Shown here: one piece after another, positions 21,679 to 31,263 of the stretch
Position numbering within the stretch: position 1 is the first letter of the stretch
Layout of the letters: each line of letters opens with the position of its first letter
Assembly (NCBI GenBank): GCA_003223415.1
Contig: QHUY01000047.1
Coordinates: forward strand, 1-55,203
DNA from: Gemmatimonadota bacterium
GTDB taxonomy: Bacteria > Gemmatimonadota > Gemmatimonadetes > Gemmatimonadales > GWC2-71-9
Reading direction: 5' to 3'
Length of the DNA stretch: 55,203 bases
Notes under the pieces: generated by a model
What the model saw: only the letters and a program-made list of their open reading frames with translations
Told to the model about the DNA's origin: nothing
The model's database searches: none
Made by a program: the position numbers and the translations under genes

Positions 21679-22750
21679 GTGTCGGCGTCGCCATCCTCGG
21701 CTCTACCGGCTCCATCGGTTCCGCGTCGTCGCGCTCACGGCGCACTCGAACCAGGACCTGCTCGCCCGGCAGGCCGACGAATGGCGGCCGGCCTACGTCG
21801 GGCTCGTCAACGGCGGGACTGGGGGCTCGGGCGCCGGCTGCCTCGTGGAGGCTGCGACCCATCCCGACGCCCGCATCGTGGTGAACGGGATCGTCGGCGC
21901 GGCGGGGCTGGAGGCGACCCTCGCGGCGCTGCGGGCCGGCAAGCGCGTGGCGCTCGCCAACAAAGAAACCCTCGTCATGGCTGGTGAACTGGTGACACGT
22001 GCCGCACGCGACGGGGGCGGGGAAATCGTCCCCGTGGACTCCGAGCACAGCGCCGTGCTGCAGTGCCTCACCGGCCGGCGGCCTGCCGAGCTGGCCCGCC
22101 TCATTCTCACCGCGTCCGGCGGGCCGTTCCGCACGTGGACGCCTGAGCGTGTGGCGGGCGCCACCGTGGAGGAGGCGTTGCGCCACCCCACCTGGAAGAT
22201 GGGAAAGAAGATCACCGTGGATTCGGCGACGCTCGTCAACAAGGCCCTCGAGGTGATCGAGGCACACTTCTTCTTCGGCGTCGGGTACGATCAGGTCGAG
22301 GTTGTGGTTCATCCCCAGTCCATCGTGCACGCGTTCTGCGAATTCGTGGACGGCTCCGTGCTGGCGCAGGTGGGTTTCCCGACCATGGAGCTCCCCATCC
22401 TGTATGCCCTGACGCACCCCGAGCGGGTCCCCGACGCCGGGACACGGCGCTTCGATCCCGTGGCGGCGGGCAGCCTCACGTTCGAGACGGTCTCCCCGGA
22501 GTTGTTCCCCGCATACGCTCTGGGTCGGGCAGCGGCGCGCACGGGGGGCACGGCCCCGGCCGTCTTCAACGCCGCGAACGAGGTGGCCGTGCAGCTCTTC
22601 CTGGAGGGCAAGATCCGGTTCGGGCAGGTCGCTGACATCATCGGTAGTGTGCTCGGAACGTCCCGGACCAGCGATGCGGGCACGCTGGCCGGCGTGCTGG
22701 CGGCGGACGCCGAGGCGCGGCGGCTGGCGCAGGAGGCCGCGTGCTCCTGA
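21675..22750 (+). CDS. dxr: 1-deoxy-D-xylulose-5-phosphate reductoisomerase, with apparent deletion and frameshift near 21713-21722
   Basis: VAILGSTGSIG in one frame; RFRVVALTAHSNQDLLARQADEWRP...VNGIVGAAGLEATLAALRAGKRVALANKETLV in another. Confidence 0.88.
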
Positions 22751-24111
22751 CCCTCGCGGCGTTCATCGTCGTCATCGGCGTGCTGATCTTCGTGCACGAG
22801 GCGGGGCACTTCCTCGCCGCCAAAGCCGTCGGCGTTCAGGTGCTGCGGTTCTCACTCGGCTTCGGGCGCCCGCTCCTGGCCTGGCGCCGCGGCGAAACGG
22901 AGTACTGGGTCTCCTGGCTGCCGATCGGCGGATACGTGAAAATGGCCGGGTTGGAGGACGAGGGGATGGCGGGGGACCTGGAAGGCGGCCGGTCGGGCGT
23001 ACCGATTGATCCGGCCCGGGCGTTCGACCGCCGGCCGGTGTGGGCGCGGGCGCTCGTCCTCGTGGCAGGCGTGGGGATGAACGTGATCCTTGCCTTCGTG
23101 GTGTACGCGACGCTCGCCGGCACGGTGGGGGTGAGCCGAACGAACACGACCCAGGTGGACACCGTCTGGTCCTCGGTGCTGCCCCCAGGCGCCGGTGCGC
23201 TGGGCACGCTGCGCCGCAGGGAGCGCATCGTGGCCATCAACGGAGACTCCGTGCGGACCTGGGAGGCCGTCGAGGCGAGGCTCGCCACCGCGCCGGGGCC
23301 GCTCCGGATCAGCGTCGCGGGGCGATCGACGCCCATCGTGGTGGACGTGCCACGCGAACAGGAAGCCCGGGGGGCCTTGATCCGCGCAATCGACTACTAC
23401 TTCCCGCCGCGAATCGAGAGCGTGCAACCGGGCCTCCCCGGTGATCGGGCCCGCCTCAAGCCCGGCGACCTCGTCGTGCGCGCGAACGGGGACACGGTCG
23501 AGTCGTGGCTGCAGTTTACCCGCATCATCCGGGGGAGCGTCCACCGTCCCGTGGAGGTGAGGGTGGTGCGCGATGGTCACCCCCTGACCGTCGTGATCGT
23601 GCCGGAGCGCCGCTACGGGCTGGATCCGCACACCGAGCAGGACGTCGCCTACGGCTTCGCCGGCATCGGCGTGGTGACGCCGGTGAGCCATCAGCGCTTC
23701 GGCCTGCTCGGTGCGGTCGCCGTCGGGGCACGAACGACCGCCAGCTCCGCGGGCCTGATCGTGTCGATCTTGAAGGGCCTCGTCAGCGGCGAGCTGTCGG
23801 TCCGTCAACTGGGTGGCCCGATCGCCATCGGCCAGCAGTCGGGGCAGGCGGCGCGCCAGGGGTGGGACGTGTTCCTGTCCTTCCTGGCGCTGATCTCGGT
23901 CAACTTGGCGGTGCTCAACCTGCTTCCCGTACCGATTCTGGACGGCGGCCAGCTGGTGTTTCTCGCCGCCGAGGCGATTCGCCGCCGACCGCTGTCACTG
24001 ACCCTGCGTCTGCGCTTGACCCAGGTCGGGTTCGTCCTGATCGTCGCGCTGATGCTCCTGGCGACCTCCAACGACCTGATCCGCTTGTTCGACAGTGTTT
24101 TCGGCCGTTAA
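22741..24111 (+). CDS. rseP: RIP metalloprotease RseP (site-2 protease)
   Basis: FVHEAGHFLAAKAVGV (HExxH), PDZ, NLLPVPILDGGQL. Confidence 0.93.
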   Translation: MLLTLAAFIVVIGVLIFVHEAGHFLAAKAVGVQVLRFSLGFGRPLLAWRRGETEYWVSWLPIGGYVKMAGLEDEGMAGDLEGGRSGVPIDPARAFDRRPVWARALVLVAGVGMNVILAFVVYATLAGTVGVSRTNTTQVDTVWSSVLPPGAGALGTLRRRERIVAINGDSVRTWEAVEARLATAPGPLRISVAGRSTPIVVDVPREQEARGALIRAIDYYFPPRIESVQPGLPGDRARLKPGDLVVRANGDTVESWLQFTRIIRGSVHRPVEVRVVRDGHPLTVVIVPERRYGLDPHTEQDVAYGFAGIGVVTPVSHQRFGLLGAVAVGARTTASSAGLIVSILKGLVSGELSVRQLGGPIAIGQQSGQAARQGWDVFLSFLALISVNLAVLNLLPVPILDGGQLVFLAAEAIRRRPLSLTLRLRLTQVGFVLIVALMLLATSNDLIRLFDSVFGR

Positions 24112-24481
24112 AGCGACCCTCGAGTCCTATGTGGCGGGGCGCGTCCCGCCCGAGCGTGTCGTCGCCGTGGTCGCGGAGGTCTACTACCGGGAAACGGGAA
24201 GCGGGAAACGGGAAACGTGGCAGCCGCTGATGGACGTCATTGAGCGGGCCCACCCGGGTGTCATCCGGCTGGCTGGAATCGCCGCCCCACCCGGATTCGC
24301 CGTCGAGCTCACCGAGCGGCCGTTTCCGAAGCAGTACGAGGCCGACTTGAAGCGGGCGGCCGAAGCGATCCTGCTGACGCTCGGGGAGTCCGGACGCGAG
24401 ATGGGAGACGGGAGGCGTCGGCCGGGCCTCGTCGGTCGTCTCACGGACGCCGTGCGCCGACTCTTCAGCGCATCAACTTGA
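24095..24481 (+). CDS. Hypothetical protein containing two 7-bp repeat islands
   Basis: Overlaps rseP 3' end; ORF MFSAVKATLESYVAGRVPPERVVAVVAEVYY... Confidence 0.6.
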   Translation: MFSAVKATLESYVAGRVPPERVVAVVAEVYYRETGSGKRETWQPLMDVIERAHPGVIRLAGIAAPPGFAVELTERPFPKQYEADLKRAAEAILLTLGESGREMGDGRRRPGLVGRLTDAVRRLFSAST

Positions 24482-25460
24482 CCACCAGCGCGATCAGGAG
24501 CAACAGGCCCACCCCCACCCCGGCGATCAGCATCCACGCCGTCCGCGATCGCTGGCGCCGCTGCCCCGTGATCGCCAGCAGTTGCCCGCTGCCGATCGGT
24601 GCCGCGCCCACGTCGGTCGTCGCCCGGCGCTTATCCGACACCTCGTGTAGGTCGGCCAGGAGCTCCGCGGCGCTCCTGTAGCGATCGTCGGGGTGCTTGG
24701 CCAGACACTTGAGCACCACCCGCTCGAAGCGCTTGGACAGGTCTGCCCGCTTCTTGCGCAGCGGGGGCGGCGAATCCTCCACGTGCATCCGGGCCAGCTC
24801 GAACCAATCGGTCGACGTGAACGGCACCTCGCCGGTCGCGGCCTTGTAGAGCGTCACCCCGAGGGCGTAGAAGTCGACGCGCTGGTCGAGGGGGCGGCCC
24901 TGGGCTTGCTCCGGGGACAGGTAGTGCGGCGTGCCGATCGTCATGTTGACGCCGGTCGAAGCCACATAGCCCGAGACGGCGCGGGCGATGCCGAAGTCGG
25001 TGATCACGGCGCTGCCATCGGAGCGGATCAGGACGTTGTCGGTCTTCAGGTCGCGGTGGATGACGCCCTGCGTGTGGGCGAAGCCAAGCGCCTGCGCGAG
25101 GTCGAGGGCCAGGCGGACGATGTCGGCCTCGGGCAGTGGCCCTTCGCGGGCGATCCGCGCGCCCAGGCTGTCGGCGCAGAGGTCCATCGCGAAGTAGACG
25201 TTGCGGCCGCTCTTGCCGACGGAGCGGATGTGGATGATGTTCGGATGCTGCAGGTGAGCCGCGGTCTCCGCCTCGTTACGGAACCGCGACTCGAACTGGG
25301 GATCGCCCGCGTAGCGGGGCTTCAAGACTTTGACCGCGACCGGCGTGCCGTCGGCCTCGCGACCCGCGAACACCCAGGCAAAGCCGCCCTGGCCGAGCAG
25401 CCGTTCCAACTGGTAGGGGCCGAGCGAGTGGCCGACGAGATCCGTGGGCGCGTGGGTCAC
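24465..25460 (-). CDS. Ser/Thr protein kinase with C-terminal transmembrane anchor
   Basis: LGQGGFAWVFAG, HRDLKTDNVLI, DFGIAR, GTPHYLSPEQAQG; hydrophobic C-terminus WMLIAGVGVGLLLLIALVVKLMR. Confidence 0.93.
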   Translation of the reverse strand: MTHAPTDLVGHSLGPYQLERLLGQGGFAWVFAGREADGTPVAVKVLKPRYAGDPQFESRFRNEAETAAHLQHPNIIHIRSVGKSGRNVYFAMDLCADSLGARIAREGPLPEADIVRLALDLAQALGFAHTQGVIHRDLKTDNVLIRSDGSAVITDFGIARAVSGYVASTGVNMTIGTPHYLSPEQAQGRPLDQRVDFYALGVTLYKAATGEVPFTSTDWFELARMHVEDSPPPLRKKRADLSKRFERVVLKCLAKHPDDRYRSAAELLADLHEVSDKRRATTDVGAAPIGSGQLLAITGQRRQRSRTAWMLIAGVGVGLLLLIALVVKLMR

Positions 25461-25469
25461 GGAATGGGC

Positions 25470-25498
25470 TTTACAAAGGGTTGGGGTGCCTCTAACTT
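25470..25498 (+). promoter_or_regulatory. Candidate sigma-70 promoter for rpsO
   Basis: TTTACA-17 bp-TAACTT upstream of rpsO. Confidence 0.45.
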
Positions 25499-25531
25499 AC
25501 GCCGCTACCAACGATTAGGGAACTCTGGGTC

Positions 25532-25789
25532 ATGTACGACAAGACGACGCCGGTTCGGAAGTACGGGCAGCACGACAAGGACACTGGGTCCACGCCGGTG
25601 CAGGTCGCGCTGCTCACCGAGCGGATCAACAGTCTCACCGATCACTTCCGGGTGCACGCGAAAGACTACCACGGGCAGCGCGGCTTGCTGAAGATGGTGA
25701 GTCAGCGGCGCCGCCTGCTGGAGTATCTGAAGCGGACCGACCTGGCACGGTATCGGCAGCTCCTCGACGAGCTGGGACTCCGCCACTAG
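25532..25789 (+). CDS. rpsO: 30S ribosomal protein S15
   Basis: [51 protein letters not shown]. Confidence 0.97.
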   Translation: MYDKTTPVRKYGQHDKDTGSTPVQVALLTERINSLTDHFRVHAKDYHGQRGLLKMVSQRRRLLEYLKRTDLARYRQLLDELGLRH

Positions 25790-25810
25790 ATGATCAAGGC
25801 GTCGCGCGGG

Positions 25811-25836
25811 GCGCCCCGGGAAGAGCACCGGGGCGC
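25811..25836 (+). terminator. rpsO-pnp intergenic hairpin
   Basis: GCGCCCCGG-gaagagca-CCGGGGCGC perfect 9-bp stem, TTTT shortly downstream. Confidence 0.55.
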
Positions 25837-25872
25837 TCGGCGTGTTTTCCTGTGCTCTAGACAGGCCCAACG

Positions 25873-27951
25873 GTGAAGCACGTCGAACGTAGTTTCGCCG
25901 GCCGGACCCTCAAGCTCGAGGCGGGCCGGCTCGCCAAGCAGGCTGCCGGGGCCTGCCTCCTCCAGTACGCCGACACCGTGGTGCTGGCGACGGTGACGGT
26001 GTCCGACACCCTCAGCACCCTGCCGTTCTTCCCCCTGACCGTCGAATACCGCGAGAAGAGCTACGCCGCCGGGAAGATCCCCGGCGGCTTTCTCAAGCGA
26101 GAGGGTCGCCCCTCCGACGAAGAGGTCCTCTCGGCGCGGGTGACGGACCGCTCCATCCGCCCGCTCTTCCCCGAGGGGTTCAAGAACGAGGTTCAGGTGT
26201 TCGTCTACGTCCTCTCCGCCGACCAGGAGAACGACGCCGATGTGCTCGGCGTGACGGCGGCTTCCGCGGCGCTTTCCATGTCGAAAGTGCCCTGGACCGG
26301 GCCGATCGCCGCGGTGCGCGTGGGCCGGGTCGAAGGGGCGTGGATCCTCAACCCCACCTTCCAGCAACTCGAGTTCAGCGACGTGGACATGGTGGTGTCC
26401 GGTTCGCGCGACTCGATCGTCATGGTGGAGGGCGGGGCGCTCGAGCTGACCGAGGCGGAGATCGTCCACGGGCTCGAGGTGGCCCAGAAGGGCATCCGCG
26501 AGCTGCTCGACGCCGAGGAAGAGCTGGTGGCCGAGATGCGGCAGCCGAAGATGGAGTGGACCAAGGCCGAGGCGCCGGCCGAGCTGGTGGCGCGCGTGAA
26601 GGCCCTCGCCGAGCCGCGGGTGGCCGAGGCACTGAACCTGCCGGAAAAGTCGGAGCGGGCCCAGGCGCTGGCGGCCCTCAAGGCGACGATCCAGGAACAG
26701 CTCGCGGCCGAGTTCCCGGACAACGTGAAGGCCGTCGCGAGCGCCATCGAGGAAATCGAGTACCGCACGATGCGTGATCAAGTCCTGACGCACGGCGAGC
26801 GGGTGGACGGGCGCGACCTCGATACGGTGCGGCCGATCAGCAGCGAAGTCGGCGTGCTGCCGCGCACCCACGGCTCGGCGCTGTTCACGCGCGGCCAGAC
26901 GCAGGCGCTCGTGTCGGTGACCCTGGGGACGGTAAGCGACGAGCAGCGGATCGACTCGATCGACGTGGCGCAGGAGGTCACCAAGTCCTTCATGCTGCAC
27001 TACAACTTCCCGCCGTTCTCGACCGGCGAGGTCAAGCCGATCCGCGGCACCTCGCGGCGCGAAGTGGGACACGGGGCGCTGGCCGAGCGGGCGCTGCAGG
27101 CCCTGCTCCCTCCCTATGAGCAGTTCCCCTACACCATCCGCATCGTGTCGGACATCCTCGAGTCGAATGGCTCGTCGTCGATGGCGACCGTTTGCGGCGG
27201 CTCGCTCGCGCTGTTCGACGCCGGCGTACCGATGACGGCCGCCTGCGCCGGCGTGGCCATGGGCCTGATCAAGGAGGGCGACCGCGTGGCGGTGCTCACC
27301 GACATCCTGGGCACCGAGGATCATCTGGGCGACATGGACTTCAAGGTCGCCGGCACGCGGGCCGGGGTGACCTCGATCCAGATGGACATCAAGATCGAGG
27401 GGCTCGGCTCTCAGATCATCGGGGAGGCGCTGGAGAAGGCCAAGAAAGCCCGGCTGCACATCCTCGACATCATGGACAAGGCGATCCCGCAGCCGCGGTC
27501 GCAGCTGTCCAAATACGCGCCGCGCATCATCACGATCCAGATCCCCGTGGCCAAGATCGGCGATCTCATCGGGCCCAAGGGGAAGACGATCCGCAGTATC
27601 CAGGAGCAGACCGGCGCCGAAATCAACGTGGACGACAGCGGCCTCGTGACGATCTCCGCGGTGGGCGAGGGCGGCGAGCGGGCGCGCGATATCATCGCCG
27701 GGATGATCCAGACGCCCGAAGTTGGCAAAGTATACGAAGGGCTCGTGAAGAGCACGACGGCGTTCGGCGCCTTCATCGAGATCCTGCCGGGCGTGGAAGG
27801 GCTCCTCCACATCTCCGAGCTGCAACACGGCCGCACCGAGCGCACCGAGGACGTGGTCAAGAAGGGAGATCACGTGCAGGTGAAGCTCCTGGAGGTCGAC
27901 GAGCGCGGCCGGATGCGGCTGTCCCGGAAGGCGCTGCTCGAGAAGCGGTAG
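25873..27951 (+). CDS. pnp: Polyribonucleotide nucleotidyltransferase
   Basis: Two RNase PH domains, KH (IGPKGKTIRSIQEQTGAEINVDD) and S1 (GAFIEILPGVEGLLHISEL). Confidence 0.97.
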   Translation: MKHVERSFAGRTLKLEAGRLAKQAAGACLLQYADTVVLATVTVSDTLSTLPFFPLTVEYREKSYAAGKIPGGFLKREGRPSDEEVLSARVTDRSIRPLFPEGFKNEVQVFVYVLSADQENDADVLGVTAASAALSMSKVPWTGPIAAVRVGRVEGAWILNPTFQQLEFSDVDMVVSGSRDSIVMVEGGALELTEAEIVHGLEVAQKGIRELLDAEEELVAEMRQPKMEWTKAEAPAELVARVKALAEPRVAEALNLPEKSERAQALAALKATIQEQLAAEFPDNVKAVASAIEEIEYRTMRDQVLTHGERVDGRDLDTVRPISSEVGVLPRTHGSALFTRGQTQALVSVTLGTVSDEQRIDSIDVAQEVTKSFMLHYNFPPFSTGEVKPIRGTSRREVGHGALAERALQALLPPYEQFPYTIRIVSDILESNGSSSMATVCGGSLALFDAGVPMTAACAGVAMGLIKEGDRVAVLTDILGTEDHLGDMDFKVAGTRAGVTSIQMDIKIEGLGSQIIGEALEKAKKARLHILDIMDKAIPQPRSQLSKYAPRIITIQIPVAKIGDLIGPKGKTIRSIQEQTGAEINVDDSGLVTISAVGEGGERARDIIAGMIQTPEVGKVYEGLVKSTTAFGAFIEILPGVEGLLHISELQHGRTERTEDVVKKGDHVQVKLLEVDERGRMRLSRKALLEKR

Positions 27952-27958
27952 CCGGACG

Positions 27959-29275
27959 ATGGACACCGTCCCGCTCGACCAGAACACCGCCCAGACCACT
28001 GCCCCGAACGGCGTCACCGTGCTGACCGAGCGCGTCGCTCACGTCCGCTCGGCGGCGTTGGGCATCTGGGTCCGCACGGCGAGCGCGCACGAGCCCCGCC
28101 TCAAAATGGGCGTCTCGCACTTGCTCGAGCACATGGTCTTCAAGGGGACCGAGCGACGCACCGCCCAGCAGATCGCGCTCGAGCTGGAAGCGCGCGGCGG
28201 CTCGCTCGATGCCTATACCTCCCGCGACACCACCGCCTTCCAGGCGCGGGTCCTGGACGCCGACCTGCCGCGCGCGGTCGACGTGCTCACCGACATCGTG
28301 CGCCACCCCGTCCTGCGCGAGGCCGACCTGCGGCTCGAGCGCAACGTGGTGCTCGAGGAGATCAGCACGGTCGAAGACACGCCCGACGACTTGGTGTTCG
28401 AGCTCTCCGCGCAGGCGCTGTGGCCCGAGCACCCGTACGGCTTCTCCATCCTCGGCACGCGGGAAACGGTGAGCGCCCTCTCCACCGACGACCTGCGTCG
28501 GCTGCATGGGCGGGCCTACTTTCCCGGCAACTGCGTAATCGCGGCGGCCGGAAATCTGGAGCACGAGCTGCTGCTCGAGCTTCTGGCGGCGCAAGGGTGG
28601 TTCGACGACGGGGACCGGGGCCGAGGGGGGGGCGGGGGCAGGGGGACGGCAGAGGGGCCCCCCCCCAGCCCGACCGCGACTCCCGCCGAGCGCGGGCGAG
28701 AGGCGCGGTTCGGCAAGGATACGGCCCAGACGCACGTCGTCCTCGCCACCGACGCCGTGCCGTTCGCGGACCGCCGCAAGTACCCGCTGATGGTGCTGTC
28801 CAACCTGCTGGGCGGCGGCATGTCGAGCCGGTTGTTCCAGCGCATCCGCGAGGAGCTGGGGCTCGCCTACGCGATCTATTCCTTCTCGTCCTTCTTTCGG
28901 CAGGTGGGCGTCGTCGGCACGTACGTGGGGACGCAGCCCGCGACGGCCGCACAGGCGGTCGCGGCCATTCACGACGAGTACGCGACGCTCGCTCGGGACG
29001 GCCTGCAGGGGGCGGCGCTGGACGACGCGAAGCAGCAAACGGCCGGGCAGCTGATGCTGTCCCTGGAGAGCCCCACCGCCCGGATGTATCGTTTGGCGAG
29101 CCTCGCCGTGCACGGCGAGCCCTACCACACCCTGGACGAGATGGTGGCGACGGTCACGTCGCTCACCGCAGACGACATCGCGGCAGTCGCCGCGGAGTTC
29201 TTGGCCCCCGAGCGCCAGACGACGGTCTGGCTCGGGCCCACGACGGCGACACGCGAGGCCGGGGAGCGGGCATGA
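27959..29275 (+). CDS. M16 family zinc protease
   Basis: HLLEH motif in GVSHLLEHMVFKGTERR; processing-peptidase-like architecture. Confidence 0.93.
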   Translation: MDTVPLDQNTAQTTAPNGVTVLTERVAHVRSAALGIWVRTASAHEPRLKMGVSHLLEHMVFKGTERRTAQQIALELEARGGSLDAYTSRDTTAFQARVLDADLPRAVDVLTDIVRHPVLREADLRLERNVVLEEISTVEDTPDDLVFELSAQALWPEHPYGFSILGTRETVSALSTDDLRRLHGRAYFPGNCVIAAAGNLEHELLLELLAAQGWFDDGDRGRGGGGGRGTAEGPPPSPTATPAERGREARFGKDTAQTHVVLATDAVPFADRRKYPLMVLSNLLGGGMSSRLFQRIREELGLAYAIYSFSSFFRQVGVVGTYVGTQPATAAQAVAAIHDEYATLARDGLQGAALDDAKQQTAGQLMLSLESPTARMYRLASLAVHGEPYHTLDEMVATVTSLTADDIAAVAAEFLAPERQTTVWLGPTTATREAGERA

Positions 29276-30384
29276 TCGTCGGCGTCCCGAAAGAGATCAA
29301 GACCAACGAGAACCGGGTGGCGCTGGTGCCGGCCGGTGCGGAGTCGCTCGCGGGCGACGGCCACACCGTGCTGGTGGAGCGGGGGGCGGGCCTCGGCAGC
29401 GGCTTCGCCGACGCCGCCTACGAGGCGGCCGGGGCGAGCATTGTGCCGCAAGCCGACGCCGTCTGGGCCAAGGCCGAGATGATCCTGAAGGTGAAGGAGC
29501 CGATCGAATCCGAATGGCCGTGCTTGCGCCGGGGCCAGGTGATCTTCACCTACTTCCACTTCGCCGCCTCTGAGCCGCTCACCCGGGCGGTGATCAAGTC
29601 GGGCGCGATCGCCATCGCCTACGAGACCGTGCAACTGGCGAGCGGCGAGCTGCCCCTGCTCACGCCGATGAGCGAAGTCGCCGGCCGCATGGCGGTGCAG
29701 GAGGGGGCCAAATACTTGGAGAAGGTGTTCGGCGGCAGCGGCATCCTGCTGGGCGGCGTGCCGGGCGTGCTGCCGGCCGAGGTCCTCATCATCGGCGGTG
29801 GGGTGGTCGGTACCAATGCCGCCAAGATGGCCGCCGGGCTGGGTGCCCACGTGACCCTGCTCGATATCTCCCTCGACCGCCTGCGCTACCTCTCCGATGT
29901 CCTGCCCCCCAATGTGGATCTGCTCTACTCGAATCGCCACAACATTCTCGACCAGCTGCGGAAGGCCGACCTCGTGATCGGTGCGGTCCTCCTACCGGGC
30001 GCCAAGGCGCCCAACCTGGTCAAGCGCGCCGACTTGAAGCTCATGAAGCCTGGCTCGGTGATCGTGGATGTGGCGGTGGACCAGGGCGGGTGCATCGAGA
30101 CCATCAAGCCCACGACCCATGAGAGCCCGACCTACGTCGTGGACGGCATCATCCACTACGCCGTCGCCAACATGCCGGGCGGCCTGCCGCGGACGTCGAC
30201 CCTGGCGCTCACCAACGCCACCTTTCCCTACGCCAAGCGGTTGGGGAAGCTGGGTTGGAAACGCGCCTGCAAGGACGAAGCCGCGCTGTTCCTCGGCCTG
30301 AACGTGATCGAGGGGAAGGTCGTCTACCCCGGCGTCGCCGAGGCCTTTGGCCTGCCGCTGGTCGACCCCAAGACGCTGGTCTAG
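29272..30384 (+). CDS. ald: Alanine dehydrogenase
   Basis: [60 protein letters not shown]. Confidence 0.96.
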   Translation: MIVGVPKEIKTNENRVALVPAGAESLAGDGHTVLVERGAGLGSGFADAAYEAAGASIVPQADAVWAKAEMILKVKEPIESEWPCLRRGQVIFTYFHFAASEPLTRAVIKSGAIAIAYETVQLASGELPLLTPMSEVAGRMAVQEGAKYLEKVFGGSGILLGGVPGVLPAEVLIIGGGVVGTNAAKMAAGLGAHVTLLDISLDRLRYLSDVLPPNVDLLYSNRHNILDQLRKADLVIGAVLLPGAKAPNLVKRADLKLMKPGSVIVDVAVDQGGCIETIKPTTHESPTYVVDGIIHYAVANMPGGLPRTSTLALTNATFPYAKRLGKLGWKRACKDEAALFLGLNVIEGKVVYPGVAEAFGLPLVDPKTLV

Positions 30385-30389
30385 ACCAA

Positions 30390-31220
30390 ATGGGGAATGG
30401 GGACTGGGGAATGGGGACTGGGCGCGCAGTCCCACCAATTCTTTGCTACCACCGAGTCGGCGGTTCACTTGAGCTCGGTGTGACCCGCATCGCAAGGTCG
30501 GTGTTCGAGCGCCAGATGACCGCGCTTGCTACAGCCGGTTGGAAGACGCTGACTCTGGCGCAGTTCAGCGATTGCCTCCGCACGGGTAATTCCGCATTCC
30601 GCATTCCCCATTCCGAATTCCTGCTGACCTTCGACGACGGCTACGCCGAGCTGGCCGCGCACGCCTATCCGGTGCTCGCGGAGCTCGGCTTCACGGCTAC
30701 GACGTTTCTGGTGACGGATTTCATCGGCCGAGACAACACTTGGGACGTGCGGTACACATGGCGCCGGCTGCGGCACCTGGATTGGGACGCTATCGAGCGA
30801 TGGCAGGCGCGCGGGTTCGGCTTCGCGTCCCATGGGGCGACCCACGCACGGCTCACGTGGCTCTCGGACGCCGCGGTGGCGGAGGACCTTAGTCGCTCGC
30901 GGCAGACGCTGAGGACCCGGCTGGGGAGAGGCGCCGCTCGCGCGGTCGCCTATCCGTTCGGCGCGGCAGATGCCCGGATCATCCGGCTCGCCAAGGAGGC
31001 GGGCTACGAGATGGGGTTCGGCGGTGTCTGGGAGGGGGGTGGGCACGGCGACCCGCTCCGCCTAGGGCGGGTACCGGCGTACCTGTGGGACGCGTGGGAC
31101 GTGCCGTTCGGGCTGCGGGACGACGCCCTCGGCGCCCTGGGGCGCTTCGTCGCCGGGGTCACGAATCGCTGCGCGTTGGCGTCGAGCGTGATGAAGAGAC
31201 TGGTCAGCGGTGAGCGGTGA
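30390..31220 (+). CDS. Polysaccharide deacetylase (NodB domain) with two 7-bp repeat islands in the coding sequence
   Basis: PPILCYHRVGG, LLTFDDGYAEL, FASHGATHARLTWLSD, AVAYPFGAAD. Confidence 0.85.
   Translation: MGNGDWGMGTGRAVPPILCYHRVGGSLELGVTRIARSVFERQMTALATAGWKTLTLAQFSDCLRTGNSAFRIPHSEFLLTFDDGYAELAAHAYPVLAELGFTATTFLVTDFIGRDNTWDVRYTWRRLRHLDWDAIERWQARGFGFASHGATHARLTWLSDAAVAEDLSRSRQTLRTRLGRGAARAVAYPFGAADARIIRLAKEAGYEMGFGGVWEGGGHGDPLRLGRVPAYLWDAWDVPFGLRDDALGALGRFVAGVTNRCALASSVMKRLVSGER
30391..30425. repeat. 7-bp-period array (tggggaa/tggggac x4 plus degenerate unit)
   Basis: tggggaa tggggac tggggaa tggggac tgggcgc. Confidence 0.9.
30589..30623. repeat. 7-bp-period array attccgc attccgc attcccc attccga attcctg
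   Basis: Five consecutive 7-mers sharing ATTCC, immediately before the TFDDGY codons. Confidence 0.9.
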
Positions 31221-31263
31221 GTGGTGCGCGGTATTGCCTTCCCGCTCACCGCGCACCACTCAC
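31207..31263. repeat. Inverted pair of 7-bp arrays between convergent genes
   Basis: gcggtga gcggtga gtggtgc ... ccgctca ccgcgca ccactca; perfect 15-bp stem 31217-31231 / 31249-31263. Confidence 0.9.

Noticed and set aside
25786-28017. 743-aa ORF antisense to pnp
   Set aside because: Mirror ORF of a high-GC conserved gene; low-complexity His/Arg/Leu/Gly composition and no family motifs.
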